From Chloroflexota bacterium (GTDB lineage Bacteria; Chloroflexota; Dehalococcoidia; Lucifugimonadales; JADFKI01), in NCBI GenBank assembly GCA_009840355.1, contig VXNZ01000025.1:150482-214481 (forward strand): DNA of 64,000 nucleotides, read 5' to 3'. How positions within the stretch are numbered: position 1 is the first letter of the stretch; each line of letters opens with the position of its first letter. Shown here piece by piece: positions 17,793-26,316 of the stretch. A program made the translations under genes and the position numbers. The notes under the pieces were generated by a model. That model ran no database searches. It was given only the letters and a program-made list of their open reading frames with translations, and was not told the origin of the DNA.

Positions 17793-19276
17793 CGACACTA
17801 ATAGAAAGGCTGTCCCAAGACCGTCGCCAATTGCTAATGGATCGCAGTGTGTCCGGCAGAGTCGGCGCGACACTGCCGCAGAGCGATGTGCCGCACCAAC
17901 CCCTGCCCGACAAGGGCTTGCTGCGCGACACACTGGACTTCCCAGAGGTCAGCGAAAACGAACTCGTCCGCTATCTGTCGCAGCTCAGCCAGCTGAATTT
18001 CTCCATCGACCACAACTTCTACCCGCTTGGCAGCTGCACGATGAAGTACAACCCTAAAGTCGATGACGAGATCGCGTCTATTCCCGGCTTCGCGGAGATT
18101 CACCCGCTGCAGCCGGACGCCACCGTGCAAGGCGCGCTCCGCCTGATGTGGGAACTGCAGCAGCGGCTCATCGAAATCACAGGAATGCAGGGCTGCTCGC
18201 TCGCGCCGATGGCAGGCGCGGACGGTGAGTTCGCGGGCATTCTGATGGCGCGCGCGTATCACCAAGACAGGGGCGACACGCAGCGCAACAAGGTGCTCAT
18301 CCCCGACAGCGCGCACGGTACGAACCCTGCGACGGCGAACATGTGCGGTTTTGAAGTCGTAACTCTGCCATCGGACGCCAACGGCAACACTGACCTTGAA
18401 GCGCTGCGATTCTCAGTCGGCGACGGCCTCGCCGGTCTGATGATAACGCTGCCAAGCACACTGGGCTTGTTCGACTCCAACATCCTCGAAGTCGTGCGCA
18501 TGGTGCGCGAGGCTGGCGGTATCGTGTACGGCGACGGCGCAAACCTGAACGCCCTGCTCGGTCGCGTGAAACTCGGCGATCTCGGCTTCGATGTGATGCA
18601 TTCCAACTTGCACAAGACATTCACGCAGCCGCACGGCGGTGGCGGACCCGGCGCCGGACCCGTAATCGTGGGCGAGCGCCTGCTGCCGTACATGCCCACG
18701 CCCGTCGTGAACCGCAGCAACGACAACGACGGCAACGCAGTCTATACGCTTGAAGCGCCGCCGCAGACTGTCGGCAGAATGGGAGCGTTCCACGGCAACT
18801 TCGGCGCGCTGGTGCGGGCATACGCTTACATGAGCACGCTGGGCGACCAAGGAATCGGCAACATCAGCCATGATGCGGTGATTAACGCGAACTACATCCT
18901 CAGCCAGCTCAAGGACTACTACGACCTGCCATACGACCGTTCCTGCATGCACGAGGTCGTATTCTCGGCGCGCAACCTCAAGCGCGAGCACGGCATAAGC
19001 GCGCTCGATGTCGCCAAGCGGCTCATCGACTACGGCATTCACCCACCCACGATGTACTTCCCGCTGATTGTCGATGAGGCGCTGATGGTAGAGCCGACCG
19101 AGACCGAGAGCAAAGAGACGCTCGACGGTTTCATCGAGGTAATGCGCGCAATAGCGCAGGAAGCGCAGGACGACCCTGACCTGTTGCACAACGCGCCACA
19201 CGACACGCCCAACACCCGCTTGGACGAAGCCCGCGCCGCCCGCCGCCCATACCTGCGCTGGCAGCCTGAAGGTTGA
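17789..19276 (+). CDS. gcvPB: Glycine dehydrogenase (decarboxylating) subunit 2
   Basis: PLP-bearing half of the split P protein, 495 residues. The Schiff-base lysine is Lys276 in NLHKTFTQPHGGGGPGAGP; other blocks are FYPLGSCTMKYNPK (77-90), GADGEFAG (143-150) and DSAHGTNPATANMCGF. It catalyses glycine decarboxylation together with GcvPA. No lpdA (L protein) or lipoylation gene lies in the window, so the shared dihydrolipoamide dehydrogenase must be encoded elsewhere. Confidence 0.96.
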   Translation: MTTLIERLSQDRRQLLMDRSVSGRVGATLPQSDVPHQPLPDKGLLRDTLDFPEVSENELVRYLSQLSQLNFSIDHNFYPLGSCTMKYNPKVDDEIASIPGFAEIHPLQPDATVQGALRLMWELQQRLIEITGMQGCSLAPMAGADGEFAGILMARAYHQDRGDTQRNKVLIPDSAHGTNPATANMCGFEVVTLPSDANGNTDLEALRFSVGDGLAGLMITLPSTLGLFDSNILEVVRMVREAGGIVYGDGANLNALLGRVKLGDLGFDVMHSNLHKTFTQPHGGGGPGAGPVIVGERLLPYMPTPVVNRSNDNDGNAVYTLEAPPQTVGRMGAFHGNFGALVRAYAYMSTLGDQGIGNISHDAVINANYILSQLKDYYDLPYDRSCMHEVVFSARNLKREHGISALDVAKRLIDYGIHPPTMYFPLIVDEALMVEPTETESKETLDGFIEVMRAIAQEAQDDPDLLHNAPHDTPNTRLDEARAARRPYLRWQPEG

Positions 19277-19302
19277 CATAGCCCTTCGCGCAGCATTCCG
19301 AA

Positions 19303-19350
19303 AGTCCCATCCCCTTTGATAGGGGACATCAAGATAGGGGTGGGGGGACT
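19303..19350 (+). repeat. GC-rich hairpin repeat, family B copy
   Basis: Diverged copy: GTCCCATCCCCTTTGATAGG, then GGACATCAAGATAGGGGTGG, sharing hairpin shape and spacing with the copies at 13657 and 63599. It lies 26 bases past gcvPB and could act in 3' end formation. Confidence 0.6.
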
Positions 19351-19431
19351 TGGCGCGGGTTGAATTATCCCGGCCTATCCGGTCAGTTTCGCAGCGCGTG
19401 AACCCAGCGATGCGCGTGGTACAATAGAATC

Positions 19432-19692
19432 GCTCATCCCAAGGCGTTATCTAGCATCGAACCAGAAAGACAGCGAGTGTATGGCTTAGCAAACGGCGAC
19501 AATATCAGCTTTGACATCGGTTTTGCATTGATCAAACTCATGGGTGAGATGGTAGCTTCCACAATCGCGTTCGGCGATGAAAATTCGGAACCGTTGCTTG
19601 GCATAACAGCGCTGCAATCAGCAAGTATAGAAGTCAATCCGCACGATGAGGAACTTGCCAAGCTCCCTTTGCACGACTCGAATGACTTTTAG
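19432..19692 (+). pseudogene. Remnant of a clan-AA (retropepsin-like) aspartic protease
   Basis: The open frame reads ...SSIEPERQRVYGLANGDN and then FGDENSEPLLGITALQSA, followed by IEVNPHDEELAKL. This is the C-terminal half of the small bacterial retropepsin-like family, whose usual text is a PLLG.TAL motif following a VDTGA active site. The N-terminal VDTGA half is absent from the 150 bases upstream and there is no good start (GTG at 19477 at best). It is therefore most likely a decayed gene rather than a working protein. It ends 37 bases before the peroxiredoxin. Confidence 0.6.
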
Positions 19693-19729
19693 GAAAATAA
19701 GACGCGAAGATTGATATAGAGGTGAAAAC

Positions 19730-20188
19730 ATGGTTGATGTAGGACAGCAGGCGCCGGAATTTACGCTGCCGGACCAGGAAATGAAAAGCGTATCCCTGAG
19801 CGATTTCAGGGGCGAGAAGGCGGTGGTGCTCTCGTTCCACATATTCTCGTTCACAGGCGGCTGAACGGACCAAGTTACCTCGTTCCGCAGCTACAATGCG
19901 GACTTCGAGGCGAAGAATGCCCAGGTTCTGGGCATCAGTTGCGACGCTCGTCCATCCCAGACCGCCTATTCCACCTCGCTGGGCAACATACCCTACCCGC
20001 TGCTGTCGGACTTCTACCCTCACGGCGCGATGACGCAATCGTATGGCATATTCAACGAAGAGCGTGGCGCTCCTAACCGAGCCATCTTCATTGTCGATGC
20101 CGAAGGCGTGATACGCTTCAAGCGTGTGTATGAAAGCGCGCGCGACCTCGACCCACAGGACATCCTCGCGGAAATCGACAAGCTGTAG
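19730..20188 (+). CDS. Selenocysteine-containing peroxiredoxin (in-frame TGA at the peroxidatic position)
   Basis: Thioredoxin-fold peroxidase of 152 residues that reduces peroxides. It opens VDVGQQAPEFTLPDQ and continues through LSDFRGEKAVVLSFHIFSFT to GG-TGA-TDQVTSFR. The TGA at 19862-19864 is codon 45, exactly where the peroxidatic cysteine of the TxxC motif belongs. Homologous text continues in the same frame with no other stop (VLGISCDARPSQ, NIPYPLLSDFYPHG, GAPNRAIFIVDAEG). A second Cys in GISCDAR could resolve the selenenic acid, and the Arg of PNRAIF fits the catalytic Arg. A hairpin meeting the bacterial SECIS rules follows the TGA. Start ATG 19730 has AGAGGTG ahead. The usual Pro four residues before the Thr is replaced (I38). 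trmI follows 12 bases later. Confidence 0.85.
19878..19910 (+). promoter_or_regulatory. Bacterial SECIS element in the peroxiredoxin mRNA
   Basis: Downstream of the UGA, CCTCG (19878-19882) pairs with CGAGG (19906-19910) and CCGCA (19885-19889) pairs with TGCGG (19897-19901), separated by a small internal loop (TT/ACTT). The apical loop GCTACAA (19890-19896) begins with G and lies 26 bases after the UGA. This fits the known bacterial rule: a loop of 3-14 bases, G in the first two positions, 16-37 bases from the UGA. It would recruit SelB. Confidence 0.75.
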
Positions 20189-20200
20189 GCGTCAAGCGAT

Positions 20201-21031
20201 ATGAACGAAAACGCCCCTGCGCGGCACGTCTTCCACGAGGGCGACCATGCCCTTGTCATTGACCGGCGGGGGCGGCGCTACCTTGCGCAACTGCGACCCG
20301 GCGCAAAGTTCGAGTCGCATCTCGGCGCGTTCTCACACGACGATTTAATCGGCACGGACTCCGGCTCGTGGATGACCACAAACCGCGGGCATGTGCTGCT
20401 CGTAGTCAAGCCCACGATGGCGGATTTCGCGGTGGACATGCCTCGCATCGCCACTGTCGGCTACCCGAAGGACCTCGGCACAATTCTCGTTTACGGCGAC
20501 ATATTCCCCGGCGCGCGGGTCCTCGAAGCGGGCTGCGGCAGCGGTGCGGTAACGATGGCGCTACTGCGCGCAATTGGTGAAAGCGGCTCGCTATTCTCGT
20601 ACGATGTGCGGCAGGACATGATCGACCGCACCCGCGAGAATGTCAACGCGATGCTGCCGGACACATCCAACCTCACGCTGAAAATCGGCGATGTCTATAA
20701 TGGCTTTGACGAACGCGACCTAGATCGCATCGTGCTCGACCTCCCCGAGCCTTGGCAAGTCGTGCCGCACGCATCGGAAGGTTTGCTGCCGGGCGGTATA
20801 TTCGTCAGCTTCTCGCCTACCGTGCTGCAAGTCCACGAACTTACGGCAGCGCTGCGCGGCATCCACACATTCGAGATGATCGAAACAATGGAAGTGCTGC
20901 AGCGCCCATGGGTAGTAGGCAGCCGCAGCGTCCGCCCAGAGCACCGCATGGTCGGGCACACCGGCTTCATCACCATAGCCCGAAGGTGCTCACCGCGCCC
21001 GGCGTCCAGCGTGTCAACGGGACGGGATTGA
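20201..21031 (+). CDS. trmI: tRNA (adenine-58-N1)-methyltransferase TrmI
   Basis: SAM-dependent enzyme that makes m1A58 in the tRNA T-loop, 276 residues. The N-terminal small domain includes GDHALVIDRRGRRYLAQL. The Rossmann core has VLEAGCGSGAVTMALLRAIG (about 107-126), SYDVRQDMIDRTREN and the DRIVLDLPEPW motif characteristic of TrmI/Gcd14. The length is typical, with a short extra C-terminal tail. It starts 12 bases after the peroxiredoxin stop and is probably co-transcribed with it. Confidence 0.93.
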   Translation: MNENAPARHVFHEGDHALVIDRRGRRYLAQLRPGAKFESHLGAFSHDDLIGTDSGSWMTTNRGHVLLVVKPTMADFAVDMPRIATVGYPKDLGTILVYGDIFPGARVLEAGCGSGAVTMALLRAIGESGSLFSYDVRQDMIDRTRENVNAMLPDTSNLTLKIGDVYNGFDERDLDRIVLDLPEPWQVVPHASEGLLPGGIFVSFSPTVLQVHELTAALRGIHTFEMIETMEVLQRPWVVGSRSVRPEHRMVGHTGFITIARRCSPRPASSVSTGRD

Positions 21032-21068
21032 CATATATGCAAATTGGCGCACTTGCGAAAGGTGCCGA

Positions 21069-22352
21069 TCACAGCAACTGATAAGCCTGAGATTCGTCCC
21101 ATAGCGACGGCATTTCCCAGCTCGTTTGCGGATAACGCCCTTCCATCAACGGCATGTGTCGGAACGACAGCAGCGGCGCAAGCAGTCCCCTGCGTGCCGA
21201 CTCATCGGGCAAGATTTGCTCTATTGACGATACGCCGGATTGCTTTTCCTGCACCAGCACGCGGAATCTGCCCAGTCCGTCGGGTTGAACCAATTGGCGC
21301 ATTGCCATTAGGTTTGCGCTGCGCTCGTGGTGGCTTAACGGCGCGGATCGCAGTTGCCGCATCATCTCTCGAATGCCTAGCGCGTGCAGAAATTCGGATT
21401 GCGTGGTGTAGGCGAGTGTGTTTAGGCCAGCGGCGTGTCCCTCGCATTGCAGCAGCGTGAAATCCACCTGTGCGCTGAGGTCTTGCCTGCCGATGCGACG
21501 GTACGGGCTGCTGCCGTCCGTGTGCCGGTAGTATGTTTGCAATGTGCCGTACTTGCGCTCCGGCGCGTACAACTCAACCGCTTCATAGCCGTAGTCTATG
21601 GTGATAACGAAACCTGTGCCCAGTGCGGCGGCGATTTCGCCGATCCACGACTTGATGTGCGGGTTGACTTCGCCGCGCTGTCCATTCTCAAGCGGGAAGC
21701 CTAGCGCATCAAGACGTTGCGCGATGATTGGCGTAGATGGTGTGTCCAGCAGTTCCACGAAGTCGCCGGAGTCGTCTAGCGCGACGAAGATTTCACGCGG
21801 CTCTCCGTCCACAATCTCAAAGCGATGCACCGGGAAGGCGTCCACCAGTTCGTTTGATATGAAACAGCCCACCACGCCTTCTAGTGGCAGTTTGTCCGCA
21901 GTCACCCGCTCAATGTGAATCGCGCCTTCGCCGGTTGATTGCCAAGTGTCCGCCGCCGCATATCGGTCAATGCAGATGTAGCGCAGACTGTCCGCGAAGT
22001 CTGCGCTCAAATCGCCCGCATAGGCGCAGATGTCGTTGGCGAGCATGCCATTGCCAGCGCCCATCTCCACGACAGTGAAGTCTGTTGGCATTCCCATACC
22101 ACGCCACATGCCGAAGAGTTGCACAGCAAGCAGTGCGCCGAACGCCGGATGCGCCGCCGGGCTGGTGTAATAGTCGCCGTCCGCGCCGAAGGGTCGATCG
22201 CTCGTGTAGTATCCGTCGATCGGGTGGTATAGGGCAATCTGCATGAATTCGGCGAAGGTGATTTTGCCGTGCCGGTAGATGCGCTGCCTTATGGTCTGTT
22301 CGGCTATTGTTTGTTCGGCTGATGTAAGTTCGCTCATGGTTTTGCCGGTCAT
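21069..22352 (-). CDS. MidA/NDUFAF7-family SAM-dependent methyltransferase
   Basis: COG1565 (DUF185) protein of 427 residues, related to mitochondrial NDUFAF7, which methylates an arginine of a complex I subunit. The family opening ITFAEFMQIALYHPIDGYY, then GDYYTSPAAHPAFGALLA, the SAM loop VVEMGAGNGMLANDI, and FISNELVDAFPVHR are all present. The bacterial substrate is unknown. It converges on trmI (37 bases between stops). The start could be ATG 22352 or ATG 22337 (MSELTSA); neither has a strong Shine-Dalgarno. Confidence 0.88.
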   Translation of the reverse strand: MTGKTMSELTSAEQTIAEQTIRQRIYRHGKITFAEFMQIALYHPIDGYYTSDRPFGADGDYYTSPAAHPAFGALLAVQLFGMWRGMGMPTDFTVVEMGAGNGMLANDICAYAGDLSADFADSLRYICIDRYAAADTWQSTGEGAIHIERVTADKLPLEGVVGCFISNELVDAFPVHRFEIVDGEPREIFVALDDSGDFVELLDTPSTPIIAQRLDALGFPLENGQRGEVNPHIKSWIGEIAAALGTGFVITIDYGYEAVELYAPERKYGTLQTYYRHTDGSSPYRRIGRQDLSAQVDFTLLQCEGHAAGLNTLAYTTQSEFLHALGIREMMRQLRSAPLSHHERSANLMAMRQLVQPDGLGRFRVLVQEKQSGVSSIEQILPDESARRGLLAPLLSFRHMPLMEGRYPQTSWEMPSLWDESQAYQLL

Positions 22353-22368
22353 TAATAGGCTGGTTTCT

Positions 22369-22411
22369 TTGCCCCAATCCTAAGCTCCCCCCAGAAGGGT
22401 CGATAGGGGTA
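22369..22411 (-). repeat. GC-rich hairpin repeat, family B copy
   Basis: Reverse-oriented diverged copy: CCCCAATCCTAAGCTCCCCC followed by AGAAGGG. The CCCCAATCCTAA start recurs at 28324. Confidence 0.5.
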
Positions 22412-22447
22412 GGTATTTGATTAACGGAGCTTTGACAGTTTTTCCTT

Positions 22448-22554
22448 GTCATTCCGAACGGAGTGAGGAATCTAACATCCTTAACTACGAACGGGGTTGT
22501 CTTATGGCAGATATTTTAGATTCTTCACTCCGCTGCGCTGCGTTCAGAATGACA
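22448..22554. repeat. Dispersed palindromic repeat, family A copy
   Basis: GTCATTCCGAACGGAGTGAG at the left and TGCGTTCAGAATGAC at the right form the long imperfect palindrome of family A, with internal GAATCT and AGATTC arms facing each other. No coding capacity. Confidence 0.8.
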
Positions 22555-22637
22555 GAAAGAGTAAGTTTTTGCATTGAATTCACCATTTTACCTACCCTTG
22601 TCAGCCACCGATGGGGAGAGGACTTTTGCAAAAGAAG

Positions 22638-22665
22638 AGGGACATCGGCTAATGCTGATGTCCCT
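22638..22665 (-). terminator. Rho-independent terminator after the zinc-ribbon gene
   Basis: AGGGACATC (22638-22646) pairs perfectly with GATGTCCCT (22657-22665). On the minus strand the stem is followed by CTTCTTTTGC. It lies 38 bases past the stop of the small gene at 22704. Confidence 0.75.
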
Positions 22666-22703
22666 TCGCTGTGTGATGATATTGGCGGAAGAAAGGAGTC
22701 GCG

Positions 22704-22898
22704 CTAGGAGCTGGACTTTGCCTGCCGCAGGCGTCTGTTATGCGAGCCTTGCCTGTCCCAGCCGGAGCCTTGAATGGAGTTGTTGAACTCTCGGATCTCG
22801 CCGCAGCGCTTGCACCTGCCGATGCTCACGGGGCCGTTTGGACTTTCTATCTGCCAGTGGTGCGTACACTGGATAGTTTCAACTGCCTCTTGCGTCAT
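22704..22898 (-). CDS. Small zinc-ribbon-like protein
   Basis: 64-residue protein with one probable metal site: CTHHW near residue 11 and CKRCG at 29-33, spaced like the two knuckles of a zinc ribbon. It is followed by a polar tail (SIQGSGWDRQGS). Met1 is preceded on the minus strand by GGAAGAACG. I recognise no named family; similar short CxHHW...CxRCGE peptides occur widely in Chloroflexota. It has its own terminator and precedes no operon partner; citrate synthase lies upstream on the same strand, 52 bases away, so it could be the last gene of that transcript. Confidence 0.65.
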   Translation of the reverse strand: MTQEAVETIQCTHHWQIESPNGPVSIGRCKRCGEIREFNNSIQGSGWDRQGSHNRRLRQAKSSS

Positions 22899-22949
22899 CG
22901 TTCTTCCTTTCGTCCTTTACGCCCCGCAGCAAGTTTCCAATATGCGCGC

Positions 22950-24089
22950 TTACCTCTGGTCTATCGGCACATATTCCACATCCATATCGCCGACATATAG
23001 CAGGCGCGGACGCAGCAGGATGTTGTTGTCGAACTGCTCCATCACTTGCACCGTCCAGCCGGGGATGCGTCCCATCGCGAAAATGGAGATGAACAGGTCT
23101 TCGGGAATGTCCAGCAGGTAGTATATCGCGCCGGAGAAGAAGTCCACATTCTGGCAGATTCCGCGCCGTGCATACGGCTCCATCACCTTGGCGACCGCTT
23201 CCAATATGGAGTACCAGCCCGGCTGCCCCTTGCGAACGCCCAGATCTCGGGCGTCGTCCATCAGGTGGATCGAGCGCGGGTCAACCGCCTTATAGACACG
23301 GTGGCCGAAGCCCATGACCCTGCCGCCTTGCTTGCGCAGGTTCGCCACATATTCGGCGGCATTGGATTCGTCGCCGATTTCGAGCGCCATCTTCATCACT
23401 TCTTCTGCCGCGCCGCCGTGCGACGGTCCCTTGAGCACTCCCACGCCGGTGGTGACGGCGCAGTGCAGATCCGCCTGCGTCGAAGCCGTAACGCGCGCGC
23501 CGAACGACGAGGCATTGATGCCATGCTCGGCGTGCAGTATGAAGTCTTTGTCCATCAGCTTAGCGTCGCGTGGGTCCGGCTCTTCGCCGAACAGCATATA
23601 CAGGAAGTTGCCCGCGTGGTCGAGTGTGGTGCTCGGCGCGATGGGCTGCTTGCCATCGCGTATTCGCGCATGCGCCGCGACTATCGTGGACGCCTGCGAT
23701 GTCAGGCGGATGCCCTTTCGCAGCGTTGCTTCCATTGAGTTGTCTTCGGTCTCGGGGTCGAACGCCGCCAGCGCGGAAATCGCCGTTCGCAGCACATCCA
23801 TCGGGTGCGCCTTCTGCGTTAGGCTGATGACATCTAGCACCTCTTCGGGCAGCGCGCGATTGGCTCTTAGCTGGGCGCCGAAGTCGTCCAACTGCGCCTG
23901 TGTGGGCAATCCGCCGTACAGCAGGAGAAAGATAGTCTCTTCGAAGGTGGACTTGTTGGCGAGATCGTCGATGTTGTAGCCCCTATACAATAGCTTGCCA
24001 ACATCGCCGTCGATGAAACTGGACCTGGTCCGATCAATAAGCACATCCCGAAGGCCTCGATGGATTTGGACCTTCTGCTCACTCGTCAT
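22950..24089 (-). CDS. gltA: Citrate synthase
   Basis: Condenses acetyl-CoA and oxaloacetate to citrate at the entry of the TCA cycle; 379 residues, the short type-I-like form. Catalytic motifs are GPSHGGAAEEV and GFGHRVYKAVDPRS (both histidines) and the aspartate in QNVDFFSGAIYYLL. The N-terminal SFIDGDVGKLLYRGYNIDDL is typical. I chose ATG 24089, which has GGGAGGA 8 bases ahead, rather than the longer frame to 24134. It could also be a 2-methylcitrate synthase; no prp genes are nearby. Confidence 0.93.
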   Translation of the reverse strand: MTSEQKVQIHRGLRDVLIDRTRSSFIDGDVGKLLYRGYNIDDLANKSTFEETIFLLLYGGLPTQAQLDDFGAQLRANRALPEEVLDVISLTQKAHPMDVLRTAISALAAFDPETEDNSMEATLRKGIRLTSQASTIVAAHARIRDGKQPIAPSTTLDHAGNFLYMLFGEEPDPRDAKLMDKDFILHAEHGINASSFGARVTASTQADLHCAVTTGVGVLKGPSHGGAAEEVMKMALEIGDESNAAEYVANLRKQGGRVMGFGHRVYKAVDPRSIHLMDDARDLGVRKGQPGWYSILEAVAKVMEPYARRGICQNVDFFSGAIYYLLDIPEDLFISIFAMGRIPGWTVQVMEQFDNNILLRPRLLYVGDMDVEYVPIDQR

Positions 24090-24190
24090 GCGACAATCCT
24101 CCCAGGTCTGATTTGCGGCGAATAGAACCCGCAATTTTGCTGTTCAATAGGCTTAGCAAAGCCACCATTCCGGCTCGCCAAGATGTGCCA

Positions 24191-24220
24191 ATTTTAGCAT
24201 TCAACAAATTATAGTGTCAA
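24191..24220 (-). promoter_or_regulatory. Sigma-70-type promoter of citrate synthase
   Basis: On the minus strand TTGACA (24215-24220), an 18-base spacer and TAAAAT (24191-24196), about 100 bases before the chosen start. A second TATAAT lies inside the spacer. Confidence 0.6.
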
Positions 24221-24722
24221 ATGGACATTATCAATTAAAGGCAGGCATGAGTGCTGTTTCGCCCGTGCGCGCCACCTTTGGGCGATGGTTATAACGAGGA
24301 TAATCGCTCATTATACAACATACAGCCTTTTCTGTAATTCAGAATTTGTTGCGGGTACACGCCGCTAATCTAATCACGGCCATTCGCGTTCCGCCGCGCC
24401 CTTTAACACCTTCATGACACACGGAGCGCCTTATCCACAGCGATTGCAGATTTTTGCGAACGGGGAACATCGATTACATCCGCAAATCGCCAGATTATCA
24501 AAGCAATTTTCGTACCGTAAAGTTGTCGTCTGCGATGGTCTGCGCTATGCTATACGGGCTTTGAAGTCGCAAGCTTCAGCGGCATTTCCAACTCTACCGA
24601 CCAATGGCAGACAGTCGGACATTTCCACGGTCAGCCAATCACATGGAAAGTAACAGACGGCGAAATCATTCAATGCAATTATTCGGCAAAAGCATTCAAG
24701 CGAAAGAGCGGGGCGAATCACA
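24221..24722. other. Long spacer with possible small coding remnant
   Basis: Mostly featureless and AT-richer than genes. From 24557 to the TGA at 24731-24733 one plus frame reads like protein (GFEVASFSGISNSTDQWQ, then HFHGQPITWKVTDGEI), overlapping the next gene by 11 bases. It has no start codon before a TAA at about 24522. It may be a truncated or frameshifted gene. I see nothing in the first 300 bases. Confidence 0.35.
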
Positions 24723-25076
24723 ATGAGCAATGAGCAAGTGCAGGAATACAAGGGCGTAATGGTACTGCCGGGCGAGCAGGACGAGCGAGGCGTAACGCTG
24801 TCGTTGGACGCGGCGGCGCCGTCGGTGAGCATCAGCTTCGACGAGCCAATCGAAGGCGAGACAGAGTGGCAGGCGGTCAACCTGACCCTCGCCAACCGCC
24901 TGAAGTACAACGAGGCGGTATTCACCACGATAGGCTTGCCGAAGGCGGAAATCGGCGTAACTTGGAAGTTCAACAGCAGCCTAATCGACGACTCGCTCGC
25001 CGGCGTGGTAATCGCGCAGCCCAACGACCAGCGCATCACCGGCGAAAAGGGTTTTGTGCTGACTCGGACGGACTAG
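24723..25076 (+). CDS. Hypothetical protein, beta-rich
   Basis: 117-residue protein with no signal peptide or membrane segment. It is rich in alternating hydrophobic/polar stretches (GVTLSLDAAAPSVSISFDEP; IGVTWKFNSSLIDD), suggesting a small beta-sandwich. I recognise no family. There is no strong ribosome site, but its start overlaps the end of an upstream open frame, which could couple translation. It converges on the acyl-CoA dehydrogenase gene. Confidence 0.55.
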   Translation: MSNEQVQEYKGVMVLPGEQDERGVTLSLDAAAPSVSISFDEPIEGETEWQAVNLTLANRLKYNEAVFTTIGLPKAEIGVTWKFNSSLIDDSLAGVVIAQPNDQRITGEKGFVLTRTD

Positions 25077-25134
25077 ATTTCATCCGTTCCAGATTTTCTT
25101 AGACCATCGGACAGGGCGAAGCGGCATCAGCCTG

Positions 25135-26316
25135 TCATCCCTCTTGTGGAAACAGCAGCGTCGCTATCGTCTCGTACGCTTGGTCGTTGGCTAGGCCCAT
25201 TACAACACCGGCGCGCGCGTCTCGGAAGTAGCGCTCGAAGGGCAGCTGCCGCGCGAATGCCGTGCCGCCAAACATCGTCATCAGATCTTGCGTAACTTGC
25301 ACGGCGAGTTCTGAACACACGACCTTCGCCTGAATGAACGGAAGCAACGAGTTCGCCCTGCCCTCGTCCATCATCGAGGCGGCGACATGTAGAAACGAAC
25401 GCGCCGATTCGAGCCGTGCGCTCATCTCCGCGATGCGCCGCTGATTGATCGGATTGTCCAGCCGCCTGCCGCCGCTCGCGTAGCGCCTATCGCCTTCGAT
25501 GCACGCCAGCTCGAACGCGCCTGAAGCAATGCCCAGATACGCCGCGCCGTAGGTGAGTATCAGCACCGGCATCATGTACTTCTGCATCACCGGCTCTTTC
25601 TCGCCTTCGAGTTCGATACCGAGCAGGTTCTCGTACGGCACTTCGCCGTTGAACAGCATCGGCGCGCTGCAGTTGCCGCGCATCCCCAGCCCGTCCCACT
25701 CGCCGAGTGTCTCCCATTGCACCTTGTCGGCTTCAAACATCAGCAGGTCCGGCGGTCCCTCCATCCGTCCTCCCTCCACACGGCAGAACATGATGTAATG
25801 CGAAGCATGCCCCGCCGATGTAACATAAGACTTGCGAATGTTATCCAGCCGCAAGTTCCCATCCACAAGAGGCAGCGGCACATCCGGCGCGGACACCGGC
25901 CTCCAGTCCTTGCCCGTCTGCCCGCGCGATTCGCCGCCTGCCGCCGCCGCGAACACTTCGCCACGCGCGAGCGGCAGGACGAATCGCTCTCGCTGCAGCG
26001 CGGTCGGTATGCGGCTGACCGCCTCCACCGATTCGAGGTGCATTTTGTAGCACATTGCGGTGGACGGGCATTTCTTGGCGATTTCCTCGACAATGACGCA
26101 GGTCGTTACCATATCGCCGCCGAGACCGCCGTCTTCCTTGTCCACGCGCAGTGCCCACAGCCCAAGTTCGCCCAGCGCGGCGAGTGATTCCCTTGGGAAC
26201 TGCGCCTTCGTGTCATACTCCGCGGCGCGCGGCGCAATGACCCGCTCCGCAACATCGACGACCCGTTCCTTCCACTCAAATTGCTCGTCGGTCAATGGGA
26301 AATAATTCATTTGCAT
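25135..26316 (-). CDS. Acyl-CoA dehydrogenase family protein
   Basis: FAD-dependent acyl-CoA dehydrogenase-fold protein, 393 residues. The N-terminal helical domain ends at LGELGLWALRVDKEDGGLGGD; the middle beta domain begins near AAAAGGESRGQTG; the C-terminal helices include QRRIAEMSARLESARSFLH and MTMFGGTAFARQLPFERYFRDARAGVVMG, the usual ACAD tail. The catalytic Glu position is not obvious, so the substrate could be an acyl-CoA or the protein may belong to the related monooxygenase branch. Start ATG 26316 is followed by a second ATG two codons later. It is a single gene. Confidence 0.85.
   Translation of the reverse strand: MQMNYFPLTDEQFEWKERVVDVAERVIAPRAAEYDTKAQFPRESLAALGELGLWALRVDKEDGGLGGDMVTTCVIVEEIAKKCPSTAMCYKMHLESVEAVSRIPTALQRERFVLPLARGEVFAAAAGGESRGQTGKDWRPVSAPDVPLPLVDGNLRLDNIRKSYVTSAGHASHYIMFCRVEGGRMEGPPDLLMFEADKVQWETLGEWDGLGMRGNCSAPMLFNGEVPYENLLGIELEGEKEPVMQKYMMPVLILTYGAAYLGIASGAFELACIEGDRRYASGGRRLDNPINQRRIAEMSARLESARSFLHVAASMMDEGRANSLLPFIQAKVVCSELAVQVTQDLMTMFGGTAFARQLPFERYFRDARAGVVMGLANDQAYETIATLLFPQEG

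Noticed and set aside
19862..19864. TGA as a nonsense mutation or as a tryptophan codon
   Set aside because: It falls exactly at the peroxidatic position, the rest of the gene is intact, and a SECIS-like hairpin follows; other genes in the window use TGA as a normal stop.
19865..19887. Alternative hairpin GAACG/CGTTC right at the TGA as the SECIS
   Set aside because: Its loop would be only about 8-17 bases from the TGA, too close for a bacterial SECIS; the 19878-19910 hairpin fits better.
24414..24653. 79-residue plus-strand ORF upstream of the beta-rich protein
   Set aside because: No ribosome site, no recognisable motif, and a different frame in its second half looks more coding.
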